Below, one piece after another: positions 30,373 through 39,585 of a stretch of 40,000 nt of DNA. The DNA is taken from NCBI GenBank assembly GCA_963575745.1, contig CAUYUJ010016148.1, forward strand, positions 148,018 through 188,017, given 5' to 3'. Each line of letters opens with the position of its first letter. The first letter of the stretch is position 1. The position numbers and the translations under genes were made by a program. The stretch comes from Prorocentrum cordatum (Eukaryota > Sar > Dinophyceae > Prorocentrales > Prorocentraceae). The notes under the pieces are model-generated. The model saw only the letters and a list, made by a program, of their open reading frames with translations, was not told the origin of the DNA and ran no database searches.

Positions 30373-31290
30373 AGAGCCTCAGATGAGACTCATTTTAACC
30401 AAGGCAGGTCTGGACAGCGCCAGGCTCAACCTTATCAAAGGCGTCTGCGACGCATGTCGAGAGCGCAGGGCTTGGGAGAAGCCAGGGCATGCGTCTACGC
30501 CATCCACTGCACCACCCGGCAAAATCAATGAAGAAGTCGAATGCGACCTTATGCTCTGCAAACAGAAGCACAGAAGCACAATATACTTCACAGCATTGAC
30601 CTTTGTATTCGCTACGCTACTGGAATGGAGATACCAGATAAGACAATGACCAGCATCCTAGATGCGTATCATCAGTGCCGGACGCAATTCGGACCCGCCA
30701 AGGAACTCTACTCCGATGGGGAGGGCGCGCTTAACAACGACACGGCAAAGGCAGCCCTTAAGGCAAGGGTTGCTGAGTTGAGGATACGCGCGCGCCGACA
30801 ACACGCTACAACGACAGAAGCCAAAAATGGTAGATTACGTCATCTACTTCACGCTATGGAAACTGAACTCAGAAGGTTCGCCATACATCTTGTTCACACG
30901 ACTACTGCACGAAGCCCTGTTTGCCGTCAGTGCATTCACCTTCTACAATGAGGTGTCTCCATGCAGTGTTTCGTTTGGGCGGTTGCCTGTTCTGGATCCG
31001 AACAGCCAACAGAAACGTCTGATCACTCTCGAGAACAGGTGATGCGCAGGGCATGCGTTGAAGTTATCACACTGCCCACTGCAGTAGCCAAGATCAATCG
31101 CGCATTACGCACTAAGACAACCATCACCGGTCAGCATTACTACGGCGAAGGGAATTCGGTTGACTATCATCGCCCCACAACTACGAAGGGCGACTGGGGA
31201 GGCTGGAATGGCCCGTTCCCAGTTGTACGAAATCATCCCTACAGGGGTCAAGTCATCATTCGGGTGGGAAACCGAGATGTACATGTCTAA
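30323..31290 (+). pseudogene. Retroelement B, integrase
   Basis: The HHCC-like motif (HLRLFH ... CDACRERRAW) is intact and the first catalytic Asp is kept in VECDLML. The core then continues in another frame from 30541, with YSDGEGALNND and TEAKNGRLRHLL. The frame breaks at a TGA at 30949-30951 and resumes to 31290. The frameshift near 30600 lies at the same place as in copy A. Confidence 0.72.
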
Positions 31291-32400
31291 TAAGGTGATG
31301 CACGACATTCACTTTACAACGAAGCTTTGATAGCCAGAGAAATCAGCTCCGATCACACTGCGCTACGGACAGCGTAGACATGCGTGGCCAGTCCACCTGC
31401 GGGGAGACCCCCTATGACACATGGCTGTGTCCCGACCAAAAAGGGGACGCTTCAGATGACAAGTGCAAGCCGACTATCCTCCAAGGTACACCTGGCGCTA
31501 CAATTTTTCAGCAGACAATTTTTGTTCATTGGAAATGTCGTCTCTGTGAGGTTGGCCAAGAGCATCCATGAGCTACCTACGGTGGCTTACGCTGACAGTT
31601 GCACCTTGGTCCATTACGACAGCGATGTGGAGCCAGTTTTCCATGACTTTGAAGCAGAACGCACTGCCCTGAATATTCATGAGATAAGTGGAGCAGCACA
31701 TTCGAGAATCACCCAGTGCTTACATCTCATTAAACCCCACGCCGGCTTCGACCCTGATCTGACAAAGTGCGTGGAACTGGCGGACACACCGACGCAAAAC
31801 GAAAACGCCAGGGAAGCCCCAGAAGCCGAACCACTGCAGGAGGATGGACGGCTTCCTATGATATATGAGGAATCGCAAGCGGACCTCGAGGCACATATAA
31901 CAAAAGTGTGGCACGCAGAACTACGTGACGAAAGGGAACTTCTGGAGGCAACTCCATTAGATGACCTTTACACTGTACCCACGCATACGATTACCGAAAA
32001 CGGTGCGCTGGTCTCTGTAGCTGAAGAACAGCGGGGGCACCTGCCTAAGTGGGGACACCCACTCGACTCCGACATCGAGGAGACGCATCATGTCCCGCTA
32101 TGCCCCACGGTCGAGGACTACTGTTACGGATTGGACTCAGACGAAAACGGTCAATCTATAGAGCTCTGGTTCGCGGCAGAAATGTCAAAGATAGTCTTTT
32201 CCGAACAACAGCACAGGCTATTAGATGCCGACCGTACAACCACCATGCGAGCATATGCCACCGCCGCTGCAAAACGAGTTGCGGTCGTCAAGGAAGACGA
32301 CTTTCTCGCGAAGGCCGACATCCAGGCGAATCCCGAGAACGCATCAAAGGCCCCACATACTGAACCCAAGACATGGTTTGACAACGAGTGTTTCAGGATG
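31291..32400 (+). pseudogene. Retroelement B, linker between integrase and reverse transcriptase
   Basis: Open from 31384 to 32544 without a stop, 386 codons, with acidic stretches and no recognised fold. The continuous frame runs into the reverse transcriptase start (KTWFDNECFRMQDISEAS). Confidence 0.6.
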
Positions 32401-33300
32401 CAAGATATATCTGAAGCGTCAAACATCACGACCTCGAGGTACGCATATAGATGGAAGTTCGTGAAGGACGAAGAGGGCGAGATGGAACGCACCATCAGAG
32501 CGCGCCTGGCGCGTCGGGGTTGTCATGGGCCTCGAAGCTTTTGACGATGGAACCTTCTCAGGGGCCAAGCCAGAGCTTACTCGCGAGCACGGCAGCGTGC
32601 AAGAAGCAATGGATCATTGCTCCCCTCGACATCAAAATGGCCTTCCTGACAGGACTGACCAACCAGGAACTTTCTGAGTCAACTGGTGAGTAGGAATGCG
32701 TGGCGTGCTTTACCTTGCCGTCTGGATCGGCTACGGTGCTTCGGCCCCTCCCAGGATTCGAACGCTACGACGAGTCGAAGCACTGCCCGCAGCGCCTCAA
32801 GCCCGGCACCGGCACCAAGGATGCACCGGGAGCTTTTTCGCTGAAGCTCAGAAGGACCACGAGAGGCTTTGGTCTCAGACCCACGTCCTACGACGAGGAG
32901 TTCGAGGCGAGCAGTAACTTGCACACAGCCAAACATGTTGATGATATCAATGCGGCCGGCGCTGAGCACACCATGGACAAGTGCGTCAAGTGTGTCGAGG
33001 ACACTTTTGGAAAGTGCAAACTCAACAAGCATGCACGTGCCAATTGTGCTGTGAAGCGCGCGAAGGATAAGGACGGCAACGTCACATTAGACACAGATGA
33101 ATACATCAAACAGCTCCGTCCCATACAACATCCTGAACTCACCCGCGCCGGCGCTGACACCAAGGCATCCAAGATGGTTGCCGACGTGTTCGTCAGCCTC
33201 AGAGACGCATTGGCTTACGCATTAATCACCCAAGCGTGGTTGATGGTATATGTGGTCTCTACAACGTGTCCAAGAGCCGACCAATGTACAAGTGCGACGA
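32364..33300 (+). pseudogene. Retroelement B, reverse transcriptase
   Basis: YAYRWKFVKDEEGEMERTI opens the domain. After a frame change near 32520 it shows LDIKMAFLTG, LKPGTGTKDAPGAFS and the catalytic HVDDINAAG with both Asp residues kept. A TAG at 32691-32693 replaces a Lys codon (AAG) of copy A. A further frame change occurs near 33250. It would copy element RNA into cDNA but is inactive. Confidence 0.8.
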
Positions 33301-33329
33301 CTGAGCGCGATCACCGGGGAGTTGCAGGT

Positions 33330-34008
33330 CTGCACTTAGAAGATCGTCTATCAATCGATGACTCCAACGGGCGAAGTTGACCTGCACAGCGACTCCGGCG
33401 ATCGGCGCCTAAGTGGAGATGCCGTTGACGAAGTCAAAGGCCATAGTATTCGCGGGGCAAACCTGCTACGGCGTGGACACGCGCCATCTGTCAAGCCTGT
33501 CGTCCATTTGATCGATGCCCACTGCAAGTCTCACCGCTCGCAGGTCTGCTCAAGCTAATCAGCGGAGACACTAGCAGCAGCCCGCAACTTGGAGGACTGC
33601 TGTCCCACGATCGTGACTCTGCACGAGCTCCATGCAGGTCCGTTGACCCCCACTCATTGGAAATACGTACTTGCGTTGAGTGGCCTGAGCATCAAGGTCA
33701 CCTTGACCATAGATGCTGAATATGTTGTCAAGTCCTTGTCGAGCAAAGACCTGAGGAAGCCGACTGAGTGTAACCTTTCAGGACGCATCAGTTGGATACG
33801 ACAGGTGATGGAGCGAGGAATCGTGCATAGCATTCAGTGGTGCGACACTCGCGACATGACCGCGGATGGTCATACAAAGGGGAACATTGGAACATATATA
33901 TATATATATGCACCTACAGATCATGGGGGTGCGCAGTCCTTCAAGCATGACTTCAAGCGCCATGCTCCTTATCGGGCTGGCCAGACATCCTGGTCCGCGG
34001 CCGCCTGA
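33330..34008 (+). pseudogene. Retroelement B, RNase H
   Basis: It holds VDLHSDSGDRRL, SAETLAAARNLED, TIDAEYVVKSLSSKDLR and WCDTRDMTADGHTKG, that is, all the acidic positions expected for copia-type RNase H. It is broken by a TAA at 33556-33558 that is shared with copy A. A (TA)n run at about 33895-33909 encodes a Tyr/Ile string near the C-terminus. The terminal TGA is at 34006-34008, equivalent to 28466-28468. Confidence 0.78.
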
Positions 34009-34560
34009 GGAGTAATCTAATGCACAGTAATGTGCTGGCAAGGCAACTTGCTTGCGGGTCCGCCTTCCTTACGGCCCGCCTGTTGCTGCCTTTTGTATAT
34101 AGTTGCTGCCGTATCGGCTGTATACTAGCGCTTCGTCTCCCTCCCCGCCCGATTCTGAAGTGAGGCGGGATACAGGCGAGAGGTAACGAGCGTGTGTCCG
34201 CGGCCGTTTGTGTTCAAGCGGCCGGTCGCCTATACCTGAGTACACTTCAGTGCGAGGTGTACGATTCGCCATCGAGGTCGAAAACATCATTCGTTCGAGA
34301 TGGCCCGTCGCTCCCGCGATGATTTCTTACGACAGGGACTATCGCTACTACGATACAACAGAGCAGGAGCTGTGCTTCGCCTAAGGCGTAGCTTCTGGTC
34401 GGGCCTTACCGGCCCCCTTCAAACTGACACCTCCACGCGGGAGGGAAATAAATGATGTTGGCCTCTTCGGGCCCTCCTGGAGAACCTCTTGGAGTCTTTT
34501 GGGTCGTCGTCGGGTCGCAGGCCTAGAGGTTGACACCAACATCGATATCGGCGGTGTGCC
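34009..34560. repeat. Direct repeat after retroelement B (LTR candidate), right copy
   Basis: The same-orientation match of 28469-28995. From about 34510 it continues into GCAGGCCTAGAGGTTGACAC and ATCGGCGG, which are also found at about 21528-21570 upstream of copy A but not at the left copy. Confidence 0.6.
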
Positions 34561-34698
34561 TCCACCAAGGGAAGAAGGTCCCGATCTCGGCGATGGTGGT
34601 AGTATTCTGGCTCCCGAGGTGACCGACCGATTTCCACCAACGCCGAAATTTGGGATCATCTTCCCCTGTGGAAGCACCCCCCTGTTTTGGTGTTGGTG

Positions 34699-34885
34699 CC
34701 CATTTCCAGGCCTCCAGTAGGGGCCTCTCGGGTGCCCTTCGGCCGTCTTGGGCGTCTTGGACCATCCGGACGGTTTTCGAGGCGGCTTGGGGCCGTCTGG
34801 GAGGCCATCTTGGCACCACCTTGACTTTTGTGGGGCCATATTGGCCTATCGTGGCCGCCTGGGTGACCATTTTGGGGCCATTTTA
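34699..34885. repeat. GGCCTCTTGGG-type repeat, short
   Basis: A short, more degenerate CTTGG-type block (GGCCGTCTTGGGCGTCTTGG). Confidence 0.75.
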
Positions 34886-34984
34886 CGCGAAAGCGCCAGC
34901 GTGAGGTGGGTCGCCCAGAGAGCTTTCCACATGGCCGGCGAGCAGGGCCGAGTGGATCCACGGGGAGCTACAGAAGACACCAGA

Positions 34985-35205
34985 CACGTGCCAGACTTTT
35001 GGCACGCCGTGCACAGCTGTGGCAAGACCACAGGGGGGCGGCGGACCGAAGACGCCGACAGCGAATCACCGCCGCCCCTGCCTTTGCGGAAACGCCGATG
35101 CTGTATTGGATGATGTGTTCCCCCACCCGTCGTGGAACCCCTTCGGGGAACACTGGGGAGAGGGATACAGAGGAGGAGAAGAAGGCGGCAGAAGAAAATG
35201 AGAAG
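34985..35205. repeat. Hairpin-bearing interspersed repeat, eroded copy
   Basis: TTTTGGCACGCCGTGCACAG, GGCAAGACCACAGGGGGG, GCGAATCACCGCCGCCCCTG, GTTCCCCCACCCGTCGTGG and CTTCGGGGAACACTGGGGAG in the family order. The inverted arms are interrupted by an insertion. Confidence 0.8.
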
Positions 35206-35224
35206 GCCTCTTGAGGCCCTCTTT

Positions 35225-35375
35225 GGTCGGGAGGGAGAAAACACAGACACAATTCATCGTCGACCCCCAGGAAAATATGGGAAAATATGGGAAGTGAGGG
35301 AATGACATAATCTATGAAAATACGGGAAAAGATAGGGAATCCTGTTCTTTGTGTGTGTGTGTGTGTGTTTATTTG
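35225..35375. repeat. A-rich island and TG microsatellite
   Basis: GGAAAATATG is directly repeated at about 35272-35291 in an A-rich stretch, followed by (TG)n at about 35350-35369. It stands out from the GC-rich surroundings. No gene was recognised. Confidence 0.8.
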
Positions 35376-35399
35376 TGTGTCCCAGGGCCCCTTCATTTG

Positions 35400-35536
35400 G
35401 GATCTTGGGAAATCTCTGGGAGACTGGGGGGGGGCTCTCAGAGGCCTCTTGGGACCTCCTGGGGCCTTACGCTGGTCTCCCGGGACTTCTTGGGAAACTC
35501 TTCGGGACCGCTTGGTAACCTCTCGGGGACTTCTTG
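35400..35536. repeat. GGCCTCTTGGG-type repeat
   Basis: Degenerate CTTGG-type variants (GGGACCTCCTGGGGCC, ACTTCTTGGGAAACTC). Confidence 0.75.
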
Positions 35537-35734
35537 CTCCTCCTCCTCCTCCTCTTCCTTGCTCCTCCTCCTCCTCCTCCACCTCCCTCCTCGCTTCTCC
35601 TCCTCGCTCATCCTCCTCCTCCACCTCCCTCCTCGCTCCTCGCTACTCCTCCTCGCTCCTCCTCCTCCTCCTCCTCCTCCTCCTCCTCCTCCTCCTCCTC
35701 CTCCTCCTCCTCCTCCTCTTCCTCCTCCTCCTCC
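35537..35734. repeat. CCT microsatellite
   Basis: About 200 bp of (CCT)n with interruptions GCT and TTC. The Leu, Ser and Pro runs in the forward frames are artefacts. Confidence 0.95.
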
Positions 35735-35735
35735 C

Positions 35736-36215
35736 GCCGTCTTGGGCGCTTCCTGGGTCGTCGCGGGCCCCTCTTTGGGCGCTTCAAGGCCGTCTTGGAG
35801 GTCTCTTGGGCCGTCTTTGGGGCCTCTCGGGTTGTCTTTGGGCCCTCTTGGGCAGGTTTGCTTGCGGGCATCGTGATGGCCTCTTGGGCCGACTTGGGGC
35901 GATCTTGGGGGCCTGTTGGCCTGTCTTGGAGCGTTGGAAGCCCGAAAAAGCGAGAACACTAAAGTCATTGAAACAACATTGGAAAAGCGGCGATTCTGGC
36001 CACCTGGAAGTCCTCTTGGAGCCTACCTGGGGCGTCTTCGGGGCCGCTTGGGTCGTTCGGGTGACAGTCTGGGCCGTCTTGCGCCATCGTGGCCGTCTTA
36101 GAGGCGTCTTGGGACCGTCTGGGAGGCCATCTTGGCTCATCTGGGCCGTCTTGGAGGCATCATGGGACCACCGTTGGGGCCATTGGGGGTCATCTTGGCA
36201 TTCGCGGAGCCGCTT
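35736..36215. repeat. GGCCTCTTGGG-type repeat
   Basis: CTTGG-type variants with an A-rich core at about 35938-36000 (GAACACTAAAGTCATTGAAA, then TGGAAAAGCGGCGATTCTGG). Confidence 0.88.
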
Positions 36216-36720
36216 GGGCCCATGGAGGGCGCAGCTTGCGCAGCTCTCCTGGTGGCCGGCGGGTTGGGCCGAAGCCCCCCTGGGCGCCTAATAAAGCCCC
36301 TCCCCCCCAAAAAGAAAACAGCAGCACGCCATGCACCCCTGTGGCAAGACCACGGGGCGCGGACATCCAGGGGCCGTCTTGGGTTGGTATGACCTGGAGG
36401 TTTCCCAGGTGGCTGGCGGGTTGGGCCGACTGCCCACGTGGAATTGCAACAAGAAGCACGATTTGCCGAACATCTGGCACGCCGCGCACACCTGTGGCAA
36501 GACCACAGGGGGCGGCGGCGAATCACCGCCGCCGCCTGCCTTCTGGGGTACGCCCGTGTGGCCAAACGTTTGGGCAAAGTTTGGCCACGCTATTGGACCA
36601 CGCGTTCCCGCAGCCGTTGTGGAAGCCCTTCGGGGAACACGTGGGGGGAGGAAGACGAGGACGAGGAGAGAAAGGAAAGAGGAGGAGGAGGAGGAGGAGG
36701 AGGAGGAGGAGGAGGAGCAG
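36216..36720. repeat. Interspersed repeats including a hairpin copy
   Basis: GTGGCCGGCGGGTTGGGCCG occurs at about 36251 and a close variant at about 36410. The full hairpin family then follows from 36456, with arms at 36506-36518 and 36526-36538 (12 of 13 paired), and a GGA tail to 36717. The partial motif GCACGCCATGCACCCCTGTG at about 36326 shows a nested or broken second copy. Confidence 0.8.
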
Positions 36721-36721
36721 A

Positions 36722-37375
36722 AAGATTTTGGAGCTTCTTTGATCATTCTTGGGGCCTCCTGGGAACTTCCTGGGGGCCTCTTGGAGGCATCTGGGGAGCC
36801 TCCTTGGGCCTCCTTGGGGGCCTTTGTGTGCTCCTTGGGGGTTTCTCTTTGGCTGTCGTACGGCGTTCCTGGCCCGTCGGAAGCCGCCTTGGAAGCCAGC
36901 TGGGCCGTCTTGGGACCCTCCTTGGGCGCTTCCGGGCCATCTCGAAGACCATCTTGCGCGAATTTGAGGCCTCTTGGGCCGTCTTAGGGCCCGCTGGGGG
37001 CCGTCTATGGGGGCCTCCTGGGCCGGCGTGGGGCCATCCTGGAGGCCTCTTGAGCTATCTTTGGGGCAATATTGGGAGCCTGTTTGGCCGTGTTGGGCCG
37101 ACGGGAGGCCGTGTTGAAGCAAATGCCAGCACGTTTCAAAAGCCGGAGGACAATCAATTATTTAGCCTCTTCGGGCGATCCTGGTGGAACTATTGGGGCC
37201 TCGTGGGCCGTCTTAAGGGGCTTCTTGGGTGCCTCTTGGGCCGCCTTAGGCCATCTTGGGATCATCTTGGGCCGTCTTGGAGGCCGTCTTGGACCATCTT
37301 GGACGAACATGGAGGCCAACTTGGGCCATCTTGGCCGTCTCGCAGGCCACCCAGGTCGTCCTGGACACGTTTTTT
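36722..37375. repeat. GGCCTCTTGGG-type repeat
   Basis: CTTGG-type variants with an A-rich core at about 37106-37165 (GAAGCAAATGCCAGCACG, AATCAATTATTTAGCCTC). Confidence 0.88.
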
Positions 37376-38450
37376 ATCGCAGCGGCGCGGCCTTCGGGTG
37401 GCCGGCGGGTCCGGCCGAAGCCCCAGAGGGAGTTCTGAAAGAACCAAAGACCTCCTGAAGTCTAGCACGCCGGTCACTCCTGTGGAAATGCCGCAGGGGG
37501 CGGCGGATCGAAGGCGCCTACGGCGAATCACCGTGGTGCGGATCCGAGTTTGGTTTGGAAGTGTGCTGCGGTGGATCCAAGTGTCCTCCACGCGCATCCG
37601 ACTTCAGATGTTGTGGATCTGAGCCCCGTCTGGTTTAGTCACACGGATCCAGCTTATATGTTGTTTGAAGTTTATACGATTCAGCTAAAGCGGGTGATGG
37701 ACGGAAGTCGGATACGCGGCATCCACCCCCCCGTATTTTGAGAGTATACAGGAGAAGGGGGTTTGGTTACAAATTGTCACGGGCAGGTCGCGCGTTGTTT
37801 CACGGGCCCCATCAACCATCCCCGCACGCGGCTCGCACCTAACATGAATACATCCCTCCTCACGCCCGGCTGCTGCAAGCATCTTGCTCAGGCGCTGCGC
37901 GCCTGGCGGCGCCGATGCTCTCTCGCCAGCCGCGTGTCGCCGCTGGCGCCTCGAGGGGAATATCTCGCGCCCCGCGTGAGTGCGCTTTCGACCTGCGCCT
38001 CCCTGCCCGGCGCACGGCGCCTGCGCCGCCGCCGCGCGCCCCGGGTGCCCCCGCGACGGGCTCCCGTGGTGGGCCCACCGCCCAGCGACAAGGGCACCCT
38101 CGAGGGCGCGAAGTTATTCGCGCTCCGCGCTTCGCGGCGGTTCGGCTCCGATTCCTCCTCCTCCTCCTCTGATCCCCTGGGAGGCGGCGCGAGAGCGCGA
38201 AGTGATTCGCACTTCGCGCTCTCGCGCAGCGCGAAGCGCGAAGCTGGGAGCCCCTGGAACGAGCACGTGGACGGAGGGCCGTGCCTTCTTCAACACGCGA
38301 CCGCGCGGGGCGTGCCGCCGACCGAGCCAGCGGCTGGAGGACCGCGCCTCTGTCACCACGCGGCCGCGTGGGGCTCGGCGCCGACCGGGTGCATGCACGG
38401 AGGGTGGTGGGATTTGTGGGCCTGGGGATGGGGATGGATGCGGGGATATC
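37376..38450. other. GC-rich spacer, no gene recognised
   Basis: It begins with a fragment of the GTGGCCGGCGGGT repeat and a short GCGGCGAATCACC motif. After 37760 the long open frames in several registers are Arg/Ala/Pro-rich and show no domain. The 304-residue forward frame ends in a microsatellite and is not credible. Confidence 0.5.
38187..38227. repeat. Perfect 18-bp inverted repeat
   Basis: Arms at 38187-38204 and 38210-38227 (GCGCGAGAGCGCGAAGTG and its exact reverse complement) flank the 5-base loop ATTCG. It could form a strong cruciform or RNA hairpin. No T tract follows, so it is not a bacterial-type terminator. Confidence 0.9.
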
Positions 38451-38607
38451 TTCCTCCTTCTCCTCCCCCTCTTCCTCCTCCTCCTTCTCCTCCTCCTCCT
38501 CCCTCCTCCTCCTCCTCCTCCTCCTCCTCCTCCTCCTCCCTCCTCCTCCTCCTCCTCCTCCTCCTCCTCCTCCTCCTCCTCCTCCTCCTCCCCCTCCTCC
38601 TCCTCCT
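38451..38607. repeat. CCT microsatellite
   Basis: About 155 bp of (CCT)n with a few C or T interruptions. Confidence 0.95.
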
Positions 38608-38691
38608 ACGTGGGGCCGGTGAAACGATGCTGACGCCTGCCTCCCACTTGGGAGGTGTCTGCTCACGACTTGAATAACCCGGCCGAGGACG

Positions 38692-39132
38692 GGGGAACGA
38701 CAAATGACAGAAGCATAAACATTCGGAGGTCCGCGCGGATTTCTCGGATCGGCGCTGGACCCCCCGCCCTGGCGCGCCAGGGGCGGCGCCGGAGGTGCCG
38801 CCAAGGGGGTCCCCCGGGGCTCAAGAGACGGGGGTCAATGCAAACGGGGGTCAGCCAGGGCACCGGATCCTGCAGGATCCTGCGAAGACCGCCTCTGGCT
38901 GACCCGGGTCAGCGAGCCGCTCATGGCCGCGAGGCGGCCGCGCATAATTATTGGTTGACCCGGGTTTGCGAAGACCTGCGTTGCAGTTTCTTTTCCCGCA
39001 TTGCAATTTGTTGGTTTCCTGCTGACCCGGGTCTGGATTGACCCGGGTCAGAAGATCCCCGGGTCCCGCGCGGATCGGAGAACTCGGCGCGGACCTCCGA
39101 GTTTTTGATGTCTCTGTCATTCTTCGTTCCCC
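38692..39132. mobile_element. 441-bp element with long terminal inverted repeats
   Basis: The ends are GGGGAACGA at 38692 and TCGTTCCCC ending at 39132. The inner arm 38723-38755 matches the reverse complement of the right side at 29 of 33 positions, and GACAGA and CAT motifs between are kept. The inverted repeats total about 65 bp. The interior has no ORF and holds palindromes: GGATCCTGCAGGATCC (38865-38880) and TGACCCGGGTCA (38900-38911, 39039-39050). It resembles a MITE; I cannot confirm target-site duplications. Confidence 0.65.
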
Positions 39133-39197
39133 TAGGGGAGGCGGCGGTCTTTCTTCACAGGTGCCTGTCGTGCGAGACGTTCTTCACCACCCATCAA

Positions 39198-39345
39198 ACC
39201 ACCCCAACCCAACCCGAAGGCCTCAATTTGCCATCCATTTCCAGTGGGGGGCGGGTCGGGGAACATCCCAAAAACACATGGAACCCGTACCCCCCCAACC
39301 CGAAATTTGGGTCAAATTTGGGTCTTCGGGTTGGGTTGGGGTGGT
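39198..39345. mobile_element. 148-bp foldback element
   Basis: The arms at 39198-39219 and 39324-39345 are perfect 22-bp reverse complements (ACCACCCCAACCCAACCC then GAAG). Inward, AATTTG and CAAATT continue the pairing. The short palindromic layout suggests a small foldback or MITE-type sequence. Confidence 0.6.
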
Positions 39346-39585
39346 CTGGTCGGTAGTCAGTTCTGGCCAGGCGTGCGTCTGCAGATGCACGCTCGCGTGG
39401 CTGAGCTCGGGGCACTCCGTGTGTGTGGATTCGTGCAAAGCCTAATGTCAATGACTCTGGAGTCGGCTAGAAGCTAGAAACTAAGCGCGCGCGCGTTTTT
39501 CTAGTGTGTATGTATCTATATCTGATATATGCTTAGCATTGATTGATTTACCCGGACATGGCGGAGAAGATGCGAAGGGAAATGA

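Larger units (their letters stand above)
28995..34008 (+). mobile_element. Degenerate Ty1/copia-type retroelement, copy B
   Basis: The same domain order and strand as copy A, and homologous throughout from about 28995. It begins abruptly inside the N-terminal region, joined to a CTTGG-type repeat, so about 2 kb of 5' sequence present before copy A is missing. It is better preserved than copy A in the linker and RNase H but carries its own stops. Confidence 0.85.

Noticed and set aside
38187-38227. Rho-independent terminator
   Set aside because: The stem is strong but no U tract follows and the genome is eukaryotic.
37763-38677. 304-codon forward frame ending in poly-Leu
   Set aside because: The C-terminal third is a CCT microsatellite and the rest is Arg/Ala/Pro-rich with competing frames on both strands.
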